From: Thermothielavioides terrestris NRRL 8126
Taxonomy: Eukaryota; Ascomycota; Sordariomycetes; Sordariales; Chaetomiaceae
Direction: 5' to 3'
DNA length: 64,000 nt
Assembly (NCBI RefSeq): GCF_000226115.1
Contig: NC_016457.1
Location: 8,742,001 to 8,806,000, forward strand
The notes under the pieces were generated by a model. It was not told the DNA's origin. It saw only the letters and a program-made list of their open reading frames with translations, and did no database searches. The first letter of the stretch is position 1; each line of letters begins with the position of its first letter. Below are positions 11,561 through 24,807 of the stretch, piece after piece. A program made the position numbers and the translations under genes.

Positions 11561-13333
11561 GGTGCCTCTGCCGACCGGCGACAGGGAGTATTGTTGTTTT
11601 GCCCTCCTGACCGATCCTGCGGTCTCGCGCGCTGCGCAGTCCTCCAAGCGTCCCCCAGCGTCTTCCAGCCTCAGCACTGGCTGAGCTGAGGCTCTGGTGG
11701 ATAGGGGTAGGCCTGGATATTCATACTGCCCTGGGCTCTCTGCGAACGAATCCCCCCAACTTCCCAAGTGGCAGGATGCGCAAACCACTTACCACTTCTC
11801 GGGCATTATGGCGAAAGGCACCTCAGCTGATTTTCCGTATTGGCATGCTGGCAGCACCTCACAGGGATGGTTCCCGACGAGCTGTGTAGCAGTGTGTTTC
11901 AAGTGCCAGAAAATTCAAATTCAAATGTCTATGGCCAAGAGGAATGGAACAGATATGGAGGATGCAAGAGGTACGTGTTACGAGAATTGTGAAACGCATC
12001 GAGAAAACTGACTGTTGTGTACGGAATACTCTGCCCAACTTGTCAAGCCGTCGTCAAGTGCCGGCTCCCAATGGGACGATCTGGCGATCACAGGAGATGC
12101 CGTTTGGCTCCCCAGACCGACTCCAGACATCCTCAACCAAAAAGTAGCAACCAGGCTTGCCGTGAGACCAGAGCTCAATAATATTCCGAGCTATATTCCC
12201 CGACGCGCGCATAAGGTTCTAGCGTGATTCGGAGGCTGTACCACGTTATGGAAACACAGTCTATTGTTTGATCGCCTCAGCAGCATGTTTTTGGGGGAGC
12301 CCCAGCCAAGTAAGGGAAAACGGACTCCCAGGCGCCAAGAATTGGGGAGCGGCGGGTTGTTGCGATGGGGGCTGGCTGGCAAGTACGGCAGGACGTCCGG
12401 AGTAAACTGCCATAAAAAGGTGACTATGACGGCTTCCTCCCGGATCTCATCTCACAGCAAAGTTTGGAGAGCTCATGATATCTGCAGACAACCACGCGGC
12501 ATGGAACACTTTTGATGCCTTCCGAGTTGATTGTCTCTTGGATGTCACAGTTAACTCAGACAAAGGGCTTCCAACGCCAACTCGAGCCGTACTCACCAAG
12601 TGGAGTGATCCAAGTCCTTGCGCAAGAACCGTGTACGTGGAGCGTTCGCCTTGCTGGTTTTGCGGCTGCATACCCTATGACGAGATGGGCGGGTTAGGTA
12701 GTCACGAGACACCCGACTTTCTCCAGGGTCATTACCACCTAGAGAAGATATAAAGAAGCGCTATCCTGTCCAGCGAAATCGTACACCTGTTGGAACCACC
12801 GCGCAGGATCGGCTAGATTGAAATTATCACGATGCGGGTGCTCAACAGAAGATCGGCTCAGTCGTGGTGTTGAAGGTGTTGTATTGAGGAAGACTGCAGG
12901 AGAGAGGGCGCAGGTTGGGCGGGAGTTGTGCGCCCGGCCTGGTGGATCCTAATCTCGGTATGCCGGCCCGGGCCGGGGCCGAATCACGGCCCCGGTTCTG
13001 ACATCACCCTCTGACCCAAGACCCCAGAGTGCCATGTCTACTATCTTGACCGTGTATACAGTATGTATCTCCCGCGTCGAAAAGTGTCGAGCAGTTTCAG
13101 AGGTATCGTACCCAGGGCTAGACCAAAGCCATCAATTAGAAAAAACCCAGCGACGCGACCACAAAGCCAAGCACAGCCCGCGAGTGTATCCCAAACGCCC
13201 CGTGAAGAACTCCCTACCCCGCGCTAGAAGTTCCTCCGAAGGCTGGCGCCAGCTCTGGCGATCAGACGGAGTAGTGCTTCCATTCTTCACCGATGCCAGA
13301 ACCGCAGATGCAACTCATGCTCTCGAGTAGTGC
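11561..13333. other. Intergenic DNA upstream of the MFS exporter
   Basis: About 1.8 kb with only short, domain-free open frames. It includes the MFS promoter and the 3' flank of UBC6. No RNA gene or transposon recognised. Confidence 0.5.
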
Positions 13334-14280
13334 TTACGAGCTACCCTCTCCGAGAAGCCGAGCGATCAAAACATAAATGAAGATGACCCCACTTGCAAGC
13401 AATAGCTTGTTCCGAAACAGCCAACCCTGCCCGGCATCCCTCTGCTGGATTACCGCGTCCACCACCGCGTGGGCCTGGTGACCACTCTTAGCAGCGATGC
13501 CGAGCTGCGGCCCGCATGAAGAAGGGCCGCCGTTCTCCACGATCTTGTTCCCCGTCGCCGGATCGATCTTGTTTTCGCGCATCCACTTCCAGTTCTCCTG
13601 GTCGATCTCGGGCCACTCAGACTTGAACTTGGCCCCGCCGTCGCCAGCCTTGACGTTGTGTTTGCCCGAGCTGTGATCAGCCTTGAGATGCGACCCGCCA
13701 CCGGTCGAGTTCCACCATCGTGAACGTGCCGCATGGTATTTCCGCTCCGCCTCGCTGGCCGACACCGAACCTGTCGTCATCTCTTCCGACGTCATGAACG
13801 AGAGCAAGCCTATCAGGATGGTCGAGACCTCCCAGGCCGGGTTGAACGATCGCGGGTGGAAGTCTGAGATGGATAGACACAGCCGACTTGATGGCTGGAA
13901 TCTACCGGAAGGGGTGTGCATTCGGATCGCCGGCGGCGCAAACGGGTAGTTTGGCGGGAATATGAGGGTGCCCCAATATTGACCTCCGTGGTACGGCGTG
14001 TTTTCGGGGCCGGTGATGATGTAGTGCCATCTTCGCATCAACATGTTAGCATTAATACAGGGAATAAGCTGGCCAGCTGTGGGCTTTACTCCAATATGTT
14101 TGACTCCGACGGATGTGCTGTGATGTATGGTGGCGGGTTTTCCGTAATGCTTTTGTACTCGCGTGTCAACTATGAAAGGGCGAAGTATGATCAGCCGGTG
14201 CTCCCTTCTCTGCAATGCTCAACCGGAAAGGGGTCGCTTTTGGAAACACCTACGCGCTTCTGGGCTGCACGGCTGGCCAT
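13334..14280 (-). CDS. ubc6: Ubiquitin-conjugating enzyme E2, UBC6 (ERAD)
   Basis: Tail-anchored E2 of the ER membrane that charges ubiquitin for ER-associated degradation. Three exons, 14280-14254, 14169-14090 and 14030-13334, encode 267 aa. The UBC fold occupies about residues 5-160, with HYIITGPENTPYHGGQYWG, the FPPNYPFAPP motif and catalytic Cys87 in SRLCLSISDFHP, the same position as in yeast Ubc6. A hydrophobic C-terminal segment (about 245-265, LLLASGVIFIYVLIARLL) is the tail anchor. The first 9-codon exon was chosen because it joins in frame to LTREYKSI, the usual start of the fold. It is divergent from SAM50 across about 520 bp. Confidence 0.95.
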
Positions 14281-14803
14281 GGCGACGGGTTGATCGCGGA
14301 TGGTTGGGTTCGACGAAAGGGAAGGAGGAAGGACGCCTGAGCGGCGGCGGTTTGGTCGATTAGGGGGTCAAAGAAGAAAGCAAACGAATGAGCGGGAGCA
14401 GGACAACCTGGTATTTGCAACGTCAGCACTGAGTGATCTGATGCGTACGAACAGGCGGGGTTGTCGAGCGACGCACACAGTAGGACTGGAAATGGGATTC
14501 GGGAGGGATGCCGACCGACCAGGTTGGAATGATCGATGTTGTTGGATGACGCCGCTTGGGCGATGCGCAGGGTGCTCATGTCCCACCTTTGTGGCTCAAG
14601 GTGCTTTGCTGCAGGCACTGACCAGGGTCAGCCCAATGGATCCACAAGCAGGTCCCATGAATCGTGGGGCGGAACTGCAAGTTCGGAAGCACCCGGCAGA
14701 AACCAACCCAAAAAAGAACGGGACAACGGACAGAGCACATGTGAGCTTCCCAAGCTGCTTCGGCCTTTGATCGTGGCCATTATCAACGGCAAGAGACGCA
14801 CCA
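14281..14803. promoter_or_regulatory. Shared divergent promoter region of UBC6 and SAM50
   Basis: 523 bp separate the two start codons, so both genes must be driven from here. No specific factor site was recognised. Confidence 0.5.
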
Positions 14804-16561
14804 ATGGCCGCCTCCGATGGCTTCGGCCACAGCAATGTAAGGAACCTTGACGTTTGCGTAGAGATCCAGTACTCTGGCCAGACAACTGACCTCTCCCTCT
14901 CAACAGGCTGCCGGTCAGCCAGACACCACTGCCGTCCCCAACACGGCGCAGTTACCCAGCCACGGACCCTCCAATATGGTACTCGTAGCCCCGACTGAGC
15001 ACTTACCGACCGAGAAGTCCGTCTATTGACACGAGAGTCCCGGCTACAGCTCGACGAACATCTCCTCACCCCTGCTTCCATAAACTCTGTCGAGGTACAC
15101 GGCGCTCCCAACACTCGAAGAAGCTTGCTCGACCATGTCTTCAAGCCCTTGATAGAAGACGGTACCCGTGCTGAGACGACCCTGGGCCAAGTCCTCGACC
15201 GCATTGGGGTAGCTACCAAGAAGCTCGCCCGTTTCGGTGCGCCATGCCGCTGATCTTGCAAAAGACCCTGCGCTCTTCATGGGGGCTTTTACTGACCCAT
15301 CAGCTGTTGAGAAGACATTTTCAAGGAGGAGGGATTCGGTGTGTTCCTCTCCGAGGCCCCGCGCTCTGAATCCGCACCATCGACGGGCAGAACCGAGCTC
15401 GATATCTCTGTCCGGGTCAAGGAGAAGTCGCGGCTGGTTTTCAGCGCCGGCACCGATTTCGGCAATGCCGAAGGCTCAGCATACACCAACGCCGTCGCAC
15501 GCAACATCTTTGGAGGCGCCGAAACGCTCTCCGTCAACGCCAGCACCGGCACCCGAACGAGATCAGCCTACAATGCCGTTTTTTCGGCCCCCATAAACGG
15601 CAACCCGGATCTGCGACTCTCTCTGGAAGCGTTGCGCTCGGCGACACAAAAGCCATGGGCCTCGCACGAGGAGCACCTAACCGGCGCGAACTTACGGCTC
15701 GCCTGGCTGGCTGGCAACAGCGACAGCCACGCCATCGCATACTCGGCCGCCTGGAGGCAACTCACAGGCCTCACCGGCACGGCATCCCCCACGGTCCGCG
15801 CCGATGCAGGGGACTCCGTCAAAAGCTCGCTCACGCACACCTTCACGCGTGACCGCCGCGACAACCCGATGCTCCCGCAGAGCGGCTACCTCATCCGAAC
15901 CATTTCCGAATTGGCCGGGTGGGGCCCCCTTCGCGGCGATGTCTCTTTTGCAAAGACGGAAGTGGAGGCCTCGGGTGCCCTGCCCGTGCCGATTCCCGGC
16001 TCGGCCACCAAGTCCGGCATCTCGGTCGGAGGTGGTCTCCGCCTAGGCGTCCTCTACCCGCTTCCGTCGGGCTATTCCCTCACCGGTCCCGCGCAGCCAA
16101 GCCGTATCAACGACCGCTTCCAGCTCGGCGGGCCTACCGACGTCCGCGGCTTCAAGCTCGGCGGCCTCGGCCCCCACGACGGGACCGATTCCGTCGGCGG
16201 GGACGTCTTCGCCGCAGGCTGCGTCAATGCTCTGATTCCCCTGCCCCGGACGGGGCCCGAATCCCCGCTGAGATTGCAGCTGTTTGCCAATGCTGGACGG
16301 CTGGTGGCCATCAGCAACAAAGGGAAGGCCAAGGAAGGCAGTGAGGGGCTCGCGATGGATTCCGCCACCGTTTTCAGGGGCGTGAGGTCAGCCGTTGCCG
16401 AGCTCACCAACGGCTTGCCAAGCCTGGCCGCTGGTGTCGGTCTGGTGTACGCCCACCCTGTGGCCCGCTTTGAGCTCAATTTCAGCCTGCCGCTGGTGTT
16501 GCGGAGAGGAGAGGAGGGGCGCAAGGGCTTGCAGGTTGGTGTGGGCATCAATTTCCTGTAA
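14804..16561 (+). CDS. sam50: Mitochondrial sorting and assembly barrel SAM50/TOB55
   Basis: Omp85-family beta-barrel of the mitochondrial outer membrane, the core of the SAM complex that inserts other barrel proteins. Four exons, 14804-14836, 14907-14978, 15050-15236 and 15315-16561, encode 512 aa. An N-terminal POTRA-like region (LDEHLLTPASINSVEVHGA to about residue 110) precedes the barrel. Visible barrel marks are GSAYTNAVARNIFGGAETL, RDRRDNPMLPQSGY, the conserved RGF turn in TDVRGFKLGG, and the closing strand ending GVGINFL. The third intron uses an AAG acceptor (15314), the choice that restores ARFDIFKEEGFGVFLSE. Length fits fungal SAM50. Confidence 0.92.
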
Positions 16562-19148
16562 TAGGAGCAAAACCTCGGCTCTCTGCCTTGTAATCAGTAG
16601 CCAACAGCAGTGACTTTGTTGGGGACACCTCCGTTGCACGAAGTTCGGCGAACCAATGTGCTATTCACGCGCCATCATGAGGGCTGTCTGTTCGAACACC
16701 TTTTGCCAACCTACGCTGGACACGGCGAGGATGGGTCCTGGTCCCGCCGTCGCTTTCACTGTAGAGCGGTGCATCCAGTTCAGATGAGTGGTTTGCGGCA
16801 CCACGGACGTGGACTGTCTGTCAACAGGTGCCTTCTGTATTGAATAAATGGACAACTAGGTTACCATGGGCCCAAGGTTCTCTTGAAATGCGAGAGGTCC
16901 TAGCACTCGGCTAGGTAGTCCGGATAGGCCCGAGGTAACTCGGCGCGTAGCAAAGACCGCGGTCGCGATGCCCAGCTCACGACAGTGTCATCATGCCAAG
17001 CTGCAATCAAGAGCCTCCGGCACGCTGGTCGAGCAGCGGGTGGGGCCGTGTATTTACCTCCCGCAGTATTTAGAGCATGCCTTGACGTACACTAGATGTA
17101 GCCGACTGCATTGCTTTTTGTCTACTTCGCTTCTCTGAACAACCCACCTCCGTGACTCGGCCATCTGTTGGGCCCGAAGTGGAGAGTTTTGCTACGTGCA
17201 GTTGCGAATGTGCGCGAATTTGACGACAGTCGACCACATAGATAACCAACCTGACGGGCTTCAAAGTGAAATTCGTCGAGGGAAATCAAACTCTGTTTGA
17301 AGAAGTTAGCCAGCTGGTTTTCTGTTATCTACTTATTGCGTAGCTTAACATGATCAACTCAACACCCGTGGTTGTTTGACAGGCAACGTAGGATGGAGCC
17401 TGCCAAAAACAGTAGCAGAGCGCACCGCTCAAACTTTCCCGCCCAGATCGAAGGGAGGCGAAGGGCGAGGCGATAGCAGTGTTGCCGTATTCGTATCTAA
17501 GTATTAACCAAAGAGGTGCATCAAATCCCGAAACCGAGCAGTGCTGAGTGCTGAGTAAGATGAACTCTTTCGGACTGCGTATTGTGTACTCCATTCATTG
17601 CACAAGAGGCCTCGGATTGAGACTGCCCAGTGGGGTCGGCGCAACGGATATTCGGAGTATAGATGGAGCCCGAAAAGTGCGAGTGGGCTCTCGGACCCGC
17701 TTTATCCCGGGACTGCGGGGCTAGGGCTTCGGATGGTGTCTGGCCCGGGATGCAGCTTGGGGTCCATTTGGCTCTTGGGCCAAAAGAATTGGTCAAAAAC
17801 AGGTTCGCCAAGAGCTGATGAGATGAGAAAAATCTCAATCAGGATCAGGGACTTTTTGGAAGGCTCACAATGGCGGGGCGTCAGCCGTGCATCAGTGCCC
17901 TACGGAGTACAACCTACCTACATACCTGTATTCACAAAGTGGGACTACATGCGACTGTAAATCATTACTCTGCACTTTCTTGCGGAACATGGACCGCCCA
18001 AGGGGCTCTATCGCAAAGATTACAGAGCGTCGGGGAGGAACAGGGTTTGAAGACTGGCGCCGTTGACGTTTATGGCACAGGGTCAGCCTCAATGAGCTTA
18101 CAAAGTACAGAGTTGGCCCTGAAGGCAGGAAGTTGGTAGGAGGTACCAAAGCAATCCTTCAGCCCTGTGAACGCGAGAGTTTACATGACATCTATCGCGT
18201 CACACTCCGCCGTGTATGCGCTGTGTACAGTACAGTACAAGTCCCGGGGAGACAAGGCTGACTGCCCTGCTGTGCCGCCAGAGAAAATAACTGTACAAAC
18301 TGCAACCTCGCGGCTTCCGGGCAAACCAGCGCACCCCCACCTCCCATGCACCACTCATGGATGAGGTCAGCACAGCGGTGGCGCCCATCGCAACCAACAG
18401 TTGAGTATCTCAAACATCATCTTTTGTCTTCGGCGGGTTTCGAGCGCCTGATGGCGGTTACTTGGGCTGCAAGCACGCAGTAGATATGGGACTTCCATGT
18501 ATCCCAATACATACTGTGTACAAGGGTACTGTATGCTAAGGTACCCCTGAAAACTGGGCCACCCGAGCCTTGGGCTTCCCCTGACGGGAACCTGGAACCT
18601 GGATGGAAGTTTACCTCGCGAACCCCACTCACATCAGCCCGGGTTTAGTGTAACGAATTGTAACGGATTTAGTGTAACGGACATTTTTCGCCGGCGCGCT
18701 GCCTCTCGGAGACTTTGCCCTGGAATGGGAAACTTACAACATGTCCGACTGTGCAGTGTACTCCGTACACCCGTTGTGCACAATCCACTCGGGCCCTGCG
18801 AACTCTCCGTCTTCCCCTGCACCTCCGATTTCATAACGCACGCGACCCCCCGTCGACACGATGAAAGTTCCTTTGCCCGTACTTTCCTTGAGTCTGCGAC
18901 TTGTTGCCCCAGCCTCGCGCTGTTTCTCCTTCTTTCTCTCTAGGTAGTCCTTCGCTCGTCCCTATCTCCGACTCTATTTATTCTATTCTCGTTGACTTGA
19001 CTCCCCAATTAATCCTCTCTGTTTCACTACCCTTGCCTAAAGCGTCTGCGCGAGTTTGTGGATTGGGCGCCCTGCGGCCCCACCAAGCCGGCATTCTCCG
19101 TCCCGGCTGTCTCGACACGTGGTGGCGCAACCGTCGGACGGACGGGCC
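16562..19148. other. Long intergenic region upstream of the ABC transporter
   Basis: About 2.6 kb without a recognisable gene. It contains three TGTAACG copies near 18650 (listed separately) and a pyrimidine-rich leader just before the ABC gene. Its length would suit a regulated pump promoter, but I found no certain PDR element. Confidence 0.5.
18644..18679. repeat. Short direct repeat TTTAGTGTAACG
   Basis: TTTAGTGTAACG occurs at 18644-18655 and again at 18668-18679. An extra TGTAACG lies between them at 18659-18665, making three TGTAACG units within 31 nt, about 500 bp before the ABC transporter start. Confidence 0.7.
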
Positions 19149-22100
19149 ATGTCCTTCACAGGGACCGGTTCCTTCGGGAACTATGATCTCACAGCGCAGA
19201 CGACCGGGGCGCCGCCTGCGAGACCGGGGACCCACGAGCTGACAGATGATGGTATCGCGCCGGCGGTCGAGTCGTCGCCGGGCCGGAACGAGAAGGTGAG
19301 CCGGACCCGTGCCACCTCGGAGACGGAGGTTACCGACGTGGACGCCCCGCGGTCCGAGAAGGAAGCCACTCCGGGAAATGCCACCGACACGGCGGCCGAG
19401 GATGAGGAGGACGACGAGGCGGACGCCATCGAGCAGGAACGCCGCGGCAGTCTCGTGCAAGCTCTGGCGAGGAAGTACACGGCCCAGTCGAACGCCGATG
19501 TCCAGCCCGGCGCAAACGTCTTCACCATCGCTTCTCAGGATGAGGCGTCGCCATTGAACCCCAATGGCCCCAACTTCAACGCCCGCGCCTGGGCCAAGGC
19601 CGTCGTTAACATGGCCGCCGGCGAGGGCCACCAGTTCCGCACCAGCGGGGTTGCCTTCCAGAACCTCAATGTTTACGGCTTCGGGTCTCCCACCGACTAC
19701 CAGAAGGATGTCGTCAATGTGTGGCTCGAGGCGGTCGGCCTGGTGCGCAGGCTTACCGGCCACGGAAAGCGCCGGATCGACATCCTCCGCGACTTCAACG
19801 GCCTCGTCCGCAAGGGCGAGATGCTGGTCGTCTTGGGTCCGCCCGGCTCGGGCTGCAGCACTTTCCTCAAGACCATCGCTGGCGACTACAACGGCATCTT
19901 CGTCGACGAAAACTCATACTTCAACTATCAGGGTGAGTGAGACACAGGCTTGGATCTTCCGTCTCATCACCAATTCGCCGAGGCTGTGGACTGACTTGCG
20001 GTGCAGGTATGACTGCCAAGGAGATGCACACCCAACACCGCGGGGAGGCCATCTACACTGCCGAGGTCGACACTCACTTCCCCCAGCTCACGGTCGGCGA
20101 AACGTTGACCTTCGCCGCCCGCGCCCGCGCCCCGCGCCAGCTGCCTCCTGGAGTGTCCCGGACGCTCTTCGCCAACCACCTAAGGGATGTCGTGATGGCC
20201 ATGTTCGGCATCAGCCATACCATCAACACCCGGGTCGGCAACGAGTATATCCGTGGCGTCTCGGGTGGCGAGCGGAAGCGTGTCACGATCGCCGAGGCTG
20301 CTTTGTCCAATGCCCCTCTACAATGCTGGGACAATAGCACAAGGGGCTTGGACAGTGCCAACGCCATTGAGTTCTGCAAGACGCTGAGGTTACAGACCGA
20401 ATTGTTCGGCAACACGGCCTGTGTTTCCATCTATCAGTCACCGCAGAGCGCTTACGACCTCTTCGACAAGGTGCTCGTGCTGTACGAGGGGCGCCAGATC
20501 TTCTTCGGCAAGGCCAGCGAAGCCAAGCAGTACTTCATCAACCTGGGCTTCGAGTGCCCCTCCCGCCAGACCACGCCCGACTTCCTGACCTCCATGACGA
20601 GCCCTCAGGAGCGCATTGTCCGTCCCGGCTTCGAGGCCAAGGCCCCGCGCACGCCCGACGAGTTCGCCGCGGCGTGGAAGAACAGTGCCGAGTACAAGGC
20701 GCTGCAGGCCGAGATTGAGGAGTACAAGAAGAACCACCCGATCAACGGACCGGATGCCGAGGCTTTCCGCGCCTCCAAGAGAGCGCAGCAGGCCAAGATG
20801 CAGCGGCTCAAGTCCCCCTTCACGCTGTCGTACATCCAGCAGATCAACCTCTGCCTCTGGCGGGGGTGGAGGCGGCTGATTGGAGACCCCAGCTTGAGCT
20901 TGGGTGCCCTGATCGGGAACTTCATCATGGCCCTCATCATCTCCAGCATCTTCTATGACCTCCAGGAGACGACGGCAAGCTTTTACCAGCGTGGCGCCCT
21001 CTTGTTCTTCGCCTGCCTCATGAACGCCTTCGCTAGCGCCCTCGAAATCCTCACTCTGTATGCACAACGTCCCATCGTCGAGAAGCACGACCGCTACGCG
21101 CTCTACCATCCGTCTGCCGAAGCTGTCGCCTCCATGCTCTGCGACATGCCGTACAAGATCGCCAACGCCATCGTGTTCAACATCACGCTGTACTTCATGA
21201 CCAACCTGCGTCGGGAGCCGGGCGCCTTCTTCTTCTTCCTGCTCGTCTCCTTCTTCACCGTCATGACCATGTCCATGATGTTCCGGACAATTGCCAGCTC
21301 GTCCAGGACCCTGTCGCAGGCCATGGTACCCGCTGCTATCATCATCCTTGCCCTCATCATCTTCACCGGCTTCGTCGTCCCCATCGACTACATGCTTGGC
21401 TGGTGCCGCTGGATCAATTACATCGACCCTCTGGCCTACGCCTTCGAGTCGCTCATGGTCAATGAGTTCCACGGCCGGGAGTTTGCCTGCACACAGCTCG
21501 TCCCGAATCCCGCAGTCAGCGGTTACGAGAACGTCGGGGACATGAATCGTGTATGCTCCGCGGTCGGCGCCGTTGCTGGCTCGCCGTTTGTCAACGGGGA
21601 TGCCTACATCAACTCCCAATTCCGCTACTACCACGCACACAAGTGGCGGAACTTTGGCATCGTCCTCGCCTTCATGGTTGGCTTCCTCATCTGCTACATG
21701 GTAGCCGCCGAGAACGTCGCCGCCAAGAAGAGCAAGGGCGAAGTGCTGGTCTTCCGTCGCGGACACAAGCCGGCCGCCTTCAAGGAGAACAAGGGCGATG
21801 CCGAGTCTGGCGGCACACCCGTGGCCACGGGACCCGTGTCGAAGCCAGCCAACGGCGCTGCGTCCGACGGCCATTCGACCGACAAGGAGGCAGGCGTGCT
21901 CCAAAAGCAGACCAGCGTCTTCCACTGGAGCAATGTCTGCTACGAGGTCAAGGTCAAGGGCGAGACGAGGCAGATCTTGGACCACATTGACGGCTGGGTC
22001 AAGCCGGGTACGCTGACTGCGCTGATGGGTGTCTCTGGTGCCGGTAAGACGACCCTCCTCGACTGCCTGGCCGACAGAACCGCGATGGGCGTCGTCACCG

Positions 22101-24032
22101 GCGAGATGCTTGTCGACGGCCGCCCCAGGGACGCCTCGTTCCAGCGCAAAACGGGCTACGTCCAGCAGCAAGATCTTCACCTTCAGACGACGACGGTTCG
22201 CGAGGCCCTCAACTTCAGCGCGCTCCTCCGCCAGCCTGCTCACGTTCCTCGCGCCGAGAAGCTCGCCTACGTGGACGAGGTCATCAAGCTGCTGGATATG
22301 GAGGAATATGCGGATGCCGTCATCGGCGTCCCCGGCGAGGGTCTCAACGTGGAGCAGAGAAAGCGCCTGACGATCGGCGTCGAGCTGGCTGCCAAGCCGC
22401 CCCTTCTCCTTTTCGTCGACGAACCCACTTCCGGTCTCGACAGTCAAACGTCGTGGGCCATCTTGGACCTGCTCGAGAAGCTGACCAAGAGCGGCCAAGC
22501 CATTCTCTGCACGATTCACCAGCCCTCGGCCATGCTGTTCCAGCGCTTCGACCGGCTTTTGTTCCTTGCCAAAGGCGGCAAGACGGTCTACTTTGGCGAC
22601 ATCGGCAAGAACTCCAAGACCATGATATCCTACTTCGAGCGCAACGGTGGTTTCCCCTGCCCTCCCGAGGCGAACCCGGCCGAGTGGATGCTCGAGGTCA
22701 TCGGCGCTGCCCCAGGAAGCACGAGCGACATCGACTGGCCCAAGACTTGGCGTGAGAGTCCCGAGTACGCCGCTGTCCAGAACGAGCTGCAGCGCCTCAA
22801 GGCCGATGTGAAGGAGTCCAACCCGATCACCGACGACCCCGGGAGCTACCGTGAATTCGCCGCCCCCTTTTGGCAGCAGCTCGTCTATGTCACGCACCGT
22901 GTTTTCCAGCAGTACTGGCGCACTCCGTCGTACATCTACTCGAAGGCCTCCCTGTGTTGTCTTATTGCGCTCTTCATCGGCTTCGTCTTCTTCGACGCTC
23001 CCAACACAATCCAGGGCCTGCAGAATCAGATGTACGCCATCTTCAACATCCGTAAGTCACACCTTCTTCTCTTCTTGTTTCCTCCCCTCGTTTTCCCGTT
23101 TTCTCTCTTCTACTCTTCCTAAGATGATTGAATCCGCCACTGACACCCCCTGGATAGTAACCGTCTTTGGCCAGCTCGTCCAGCAGACCATGCCACACTT
23201 TGTTATCCAGCGTTCGCTGTATGAAGTCCGCGAGCGGCCGTCCAAAGTCTACAGCTGGAAAGTCTTCATGCTATCGCAGATCATTGTCGAGCTTCCCTGG
23301 AACACGCTTATGGCTGCCTTGATGTTCGTCTGCTGGTATTACCCGGTCGGTCTTCAAGCAAACGCGGAGGCGGCCGGACAGACTGCCGAGCGCGGTGGCC
23401 TCATGTTCCTCCTCCTGGTCGCCTTCATGCTGTTCACCTCAACCTTCACCGACTTCATCATCGCCGGTTTTGAGACAGCCGAAGCGGGTGGCAACATTGC
23501 CAACATGCTCTTCTCGCTCTGCCTCATCTTCTGCGGTGTGCTCGCCCAGCCAGACACCATGCCTCGCTTCTGGATCTTCATGTACCGCGTCAGTCCCTTC
23601 ACCTACCTCGTCAGCGCCATGCTCTCGACCGCCGTAGCCAACACCAACGTCGAGTGCGCCGCCAACGAGTTCCTGAAGTTCAAGCCGGTCAACGGAACCA
23701 CCTGCGGCGAGTATATGCAGAACTACATCGCCGCCTTCGGCGGGTACCTCGAAGACCCCCAGAACCGGGAGCAGTGCTCGTTCTGCGCTATCGGCAGTAC
23801 CAACACCTTCCTTGCTACCATGCAGTCTAACTACGCAGATAGGTGGCGCAATTTTGGGTGAGTGCACTATCTTTCTAAATCGCTCTTGATTTGCGCTTGT
23901 CACACGCAATTACTGACACTCTCTCCCAGCATCCTGTGGGCGTACATCGTCTTCAACGTCTTTGGCGCTCTGTTCCTCTACTGGCTTGTCAGAGTGCCCA
24001 AGAATAAGCTTAGGAAGAAGAAGCAGGAGTAG
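19149..24032 (+). CDS. PDR/CDR-type ABC transporter (ABCG, full length)
   Basis: Plasma-membrane multidrug or metabolite efflux pump with the reverse (NBD-TMD)x2 layout. Four exons, 19149-19932, 20007-23051, 23158-23857 and 23930-24032, encode 1,543 aa. NBD1 has the fungal-type Walker [10 protein letters not shown] at about residue 230, signature VSGGERKR at about 345 and Walker [17 protein letters not shown]2 has canonical GVSGAGKTT at about 935, [12 protein letters not shown] and [13 protein letters not shown]. Each NBD is followed by about six membrane spans; the linker after the first membrane domain has the [15 protein letters not shown] style of CDR pumps. The acidic N-terminus has a DEEDDE cluster. 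The last exon supplies the final span and a basic tail ending KKKQE. The substrate is unknown; azole/drug efflux is typical of the family. Confidence 0.95.
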
Positions 24033-24807
24033 CGGCTAGAGTGGACCTGTTGCAGCGGGAAGGGCTGTTCCTTCATCCGCTGCGTCCAACGTCAACTCAC
24101 GACGGTGTGTTTTATGCACCACGTCGATCACTTACGCTTGTCTCCGAGACCACCACAAATTTCGCCCTTTCGCTTTTCTTTTTCTTTTCTCTATTCCCTT
24201 CTCAACCAGGAAGACCTCCATCATTGGCATTCCACGCGGATCTGTGTATACGTCAGTTCCTTTTTTTCTTTTCATTTTATTTTTTTTTTTCCCTCTTTTT
24301 TGCTGATAATGTCTAGCATAGATTAAAGTGTCGACGGTGCTGTGTCTACCTGTCGCTGATAGACTCAAAGATAGATCATGTGCCTCTTGGGGTATCAATT
24401 CACAAGACATCGGCTTGGTGGATTTTCAAACTGTGATAGAGTTAAACATGCTGTAATTCGGCTCTGGCTTGTCTCTAAATCTTCAACACGCAACCAAGAC
24501 GCTAAATCCCACACATCTCTCGTGATGAGCTCAGGGACTAAGGACAACACAACTATGCAATTGATATATACCCCCTCCCTCCCCCCACCCCTCCTGACAG
24601 GAGAATTCCAGCGTCGAGAGCTGGGACAGTGAGTGCTTAGGCAGGGCAGTTGAGGTCGACCAAAGTGTGTTGCGGCAAAGCTCCCGATCAGATAACGGAC
24701 ACGAACCTGGGCGAGGGAGGGGGTGGTGGACATGGTCTGGATGGCAAAATACATCCTCGAAATACATGCAAAGAAGCGTTCTAATCATCAGTAGGTGGCT
24801 TCGGTGC
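24033..24807. other. Convergent intergenic region
   Basis: 3' flanks of the ABC transporter and the secreted protein gene. A T-rich run near 24250-24305 may serve the ABC transcript end. No gene seen. Confidence 0.5.

Noticed and set aside
20438..22897. An 819-codon open frame on the minus strand
   Set aside because: It is antisense to the ABC transporter exon 2. GC-rich codon bias keeps this frame open, and it has no domain.
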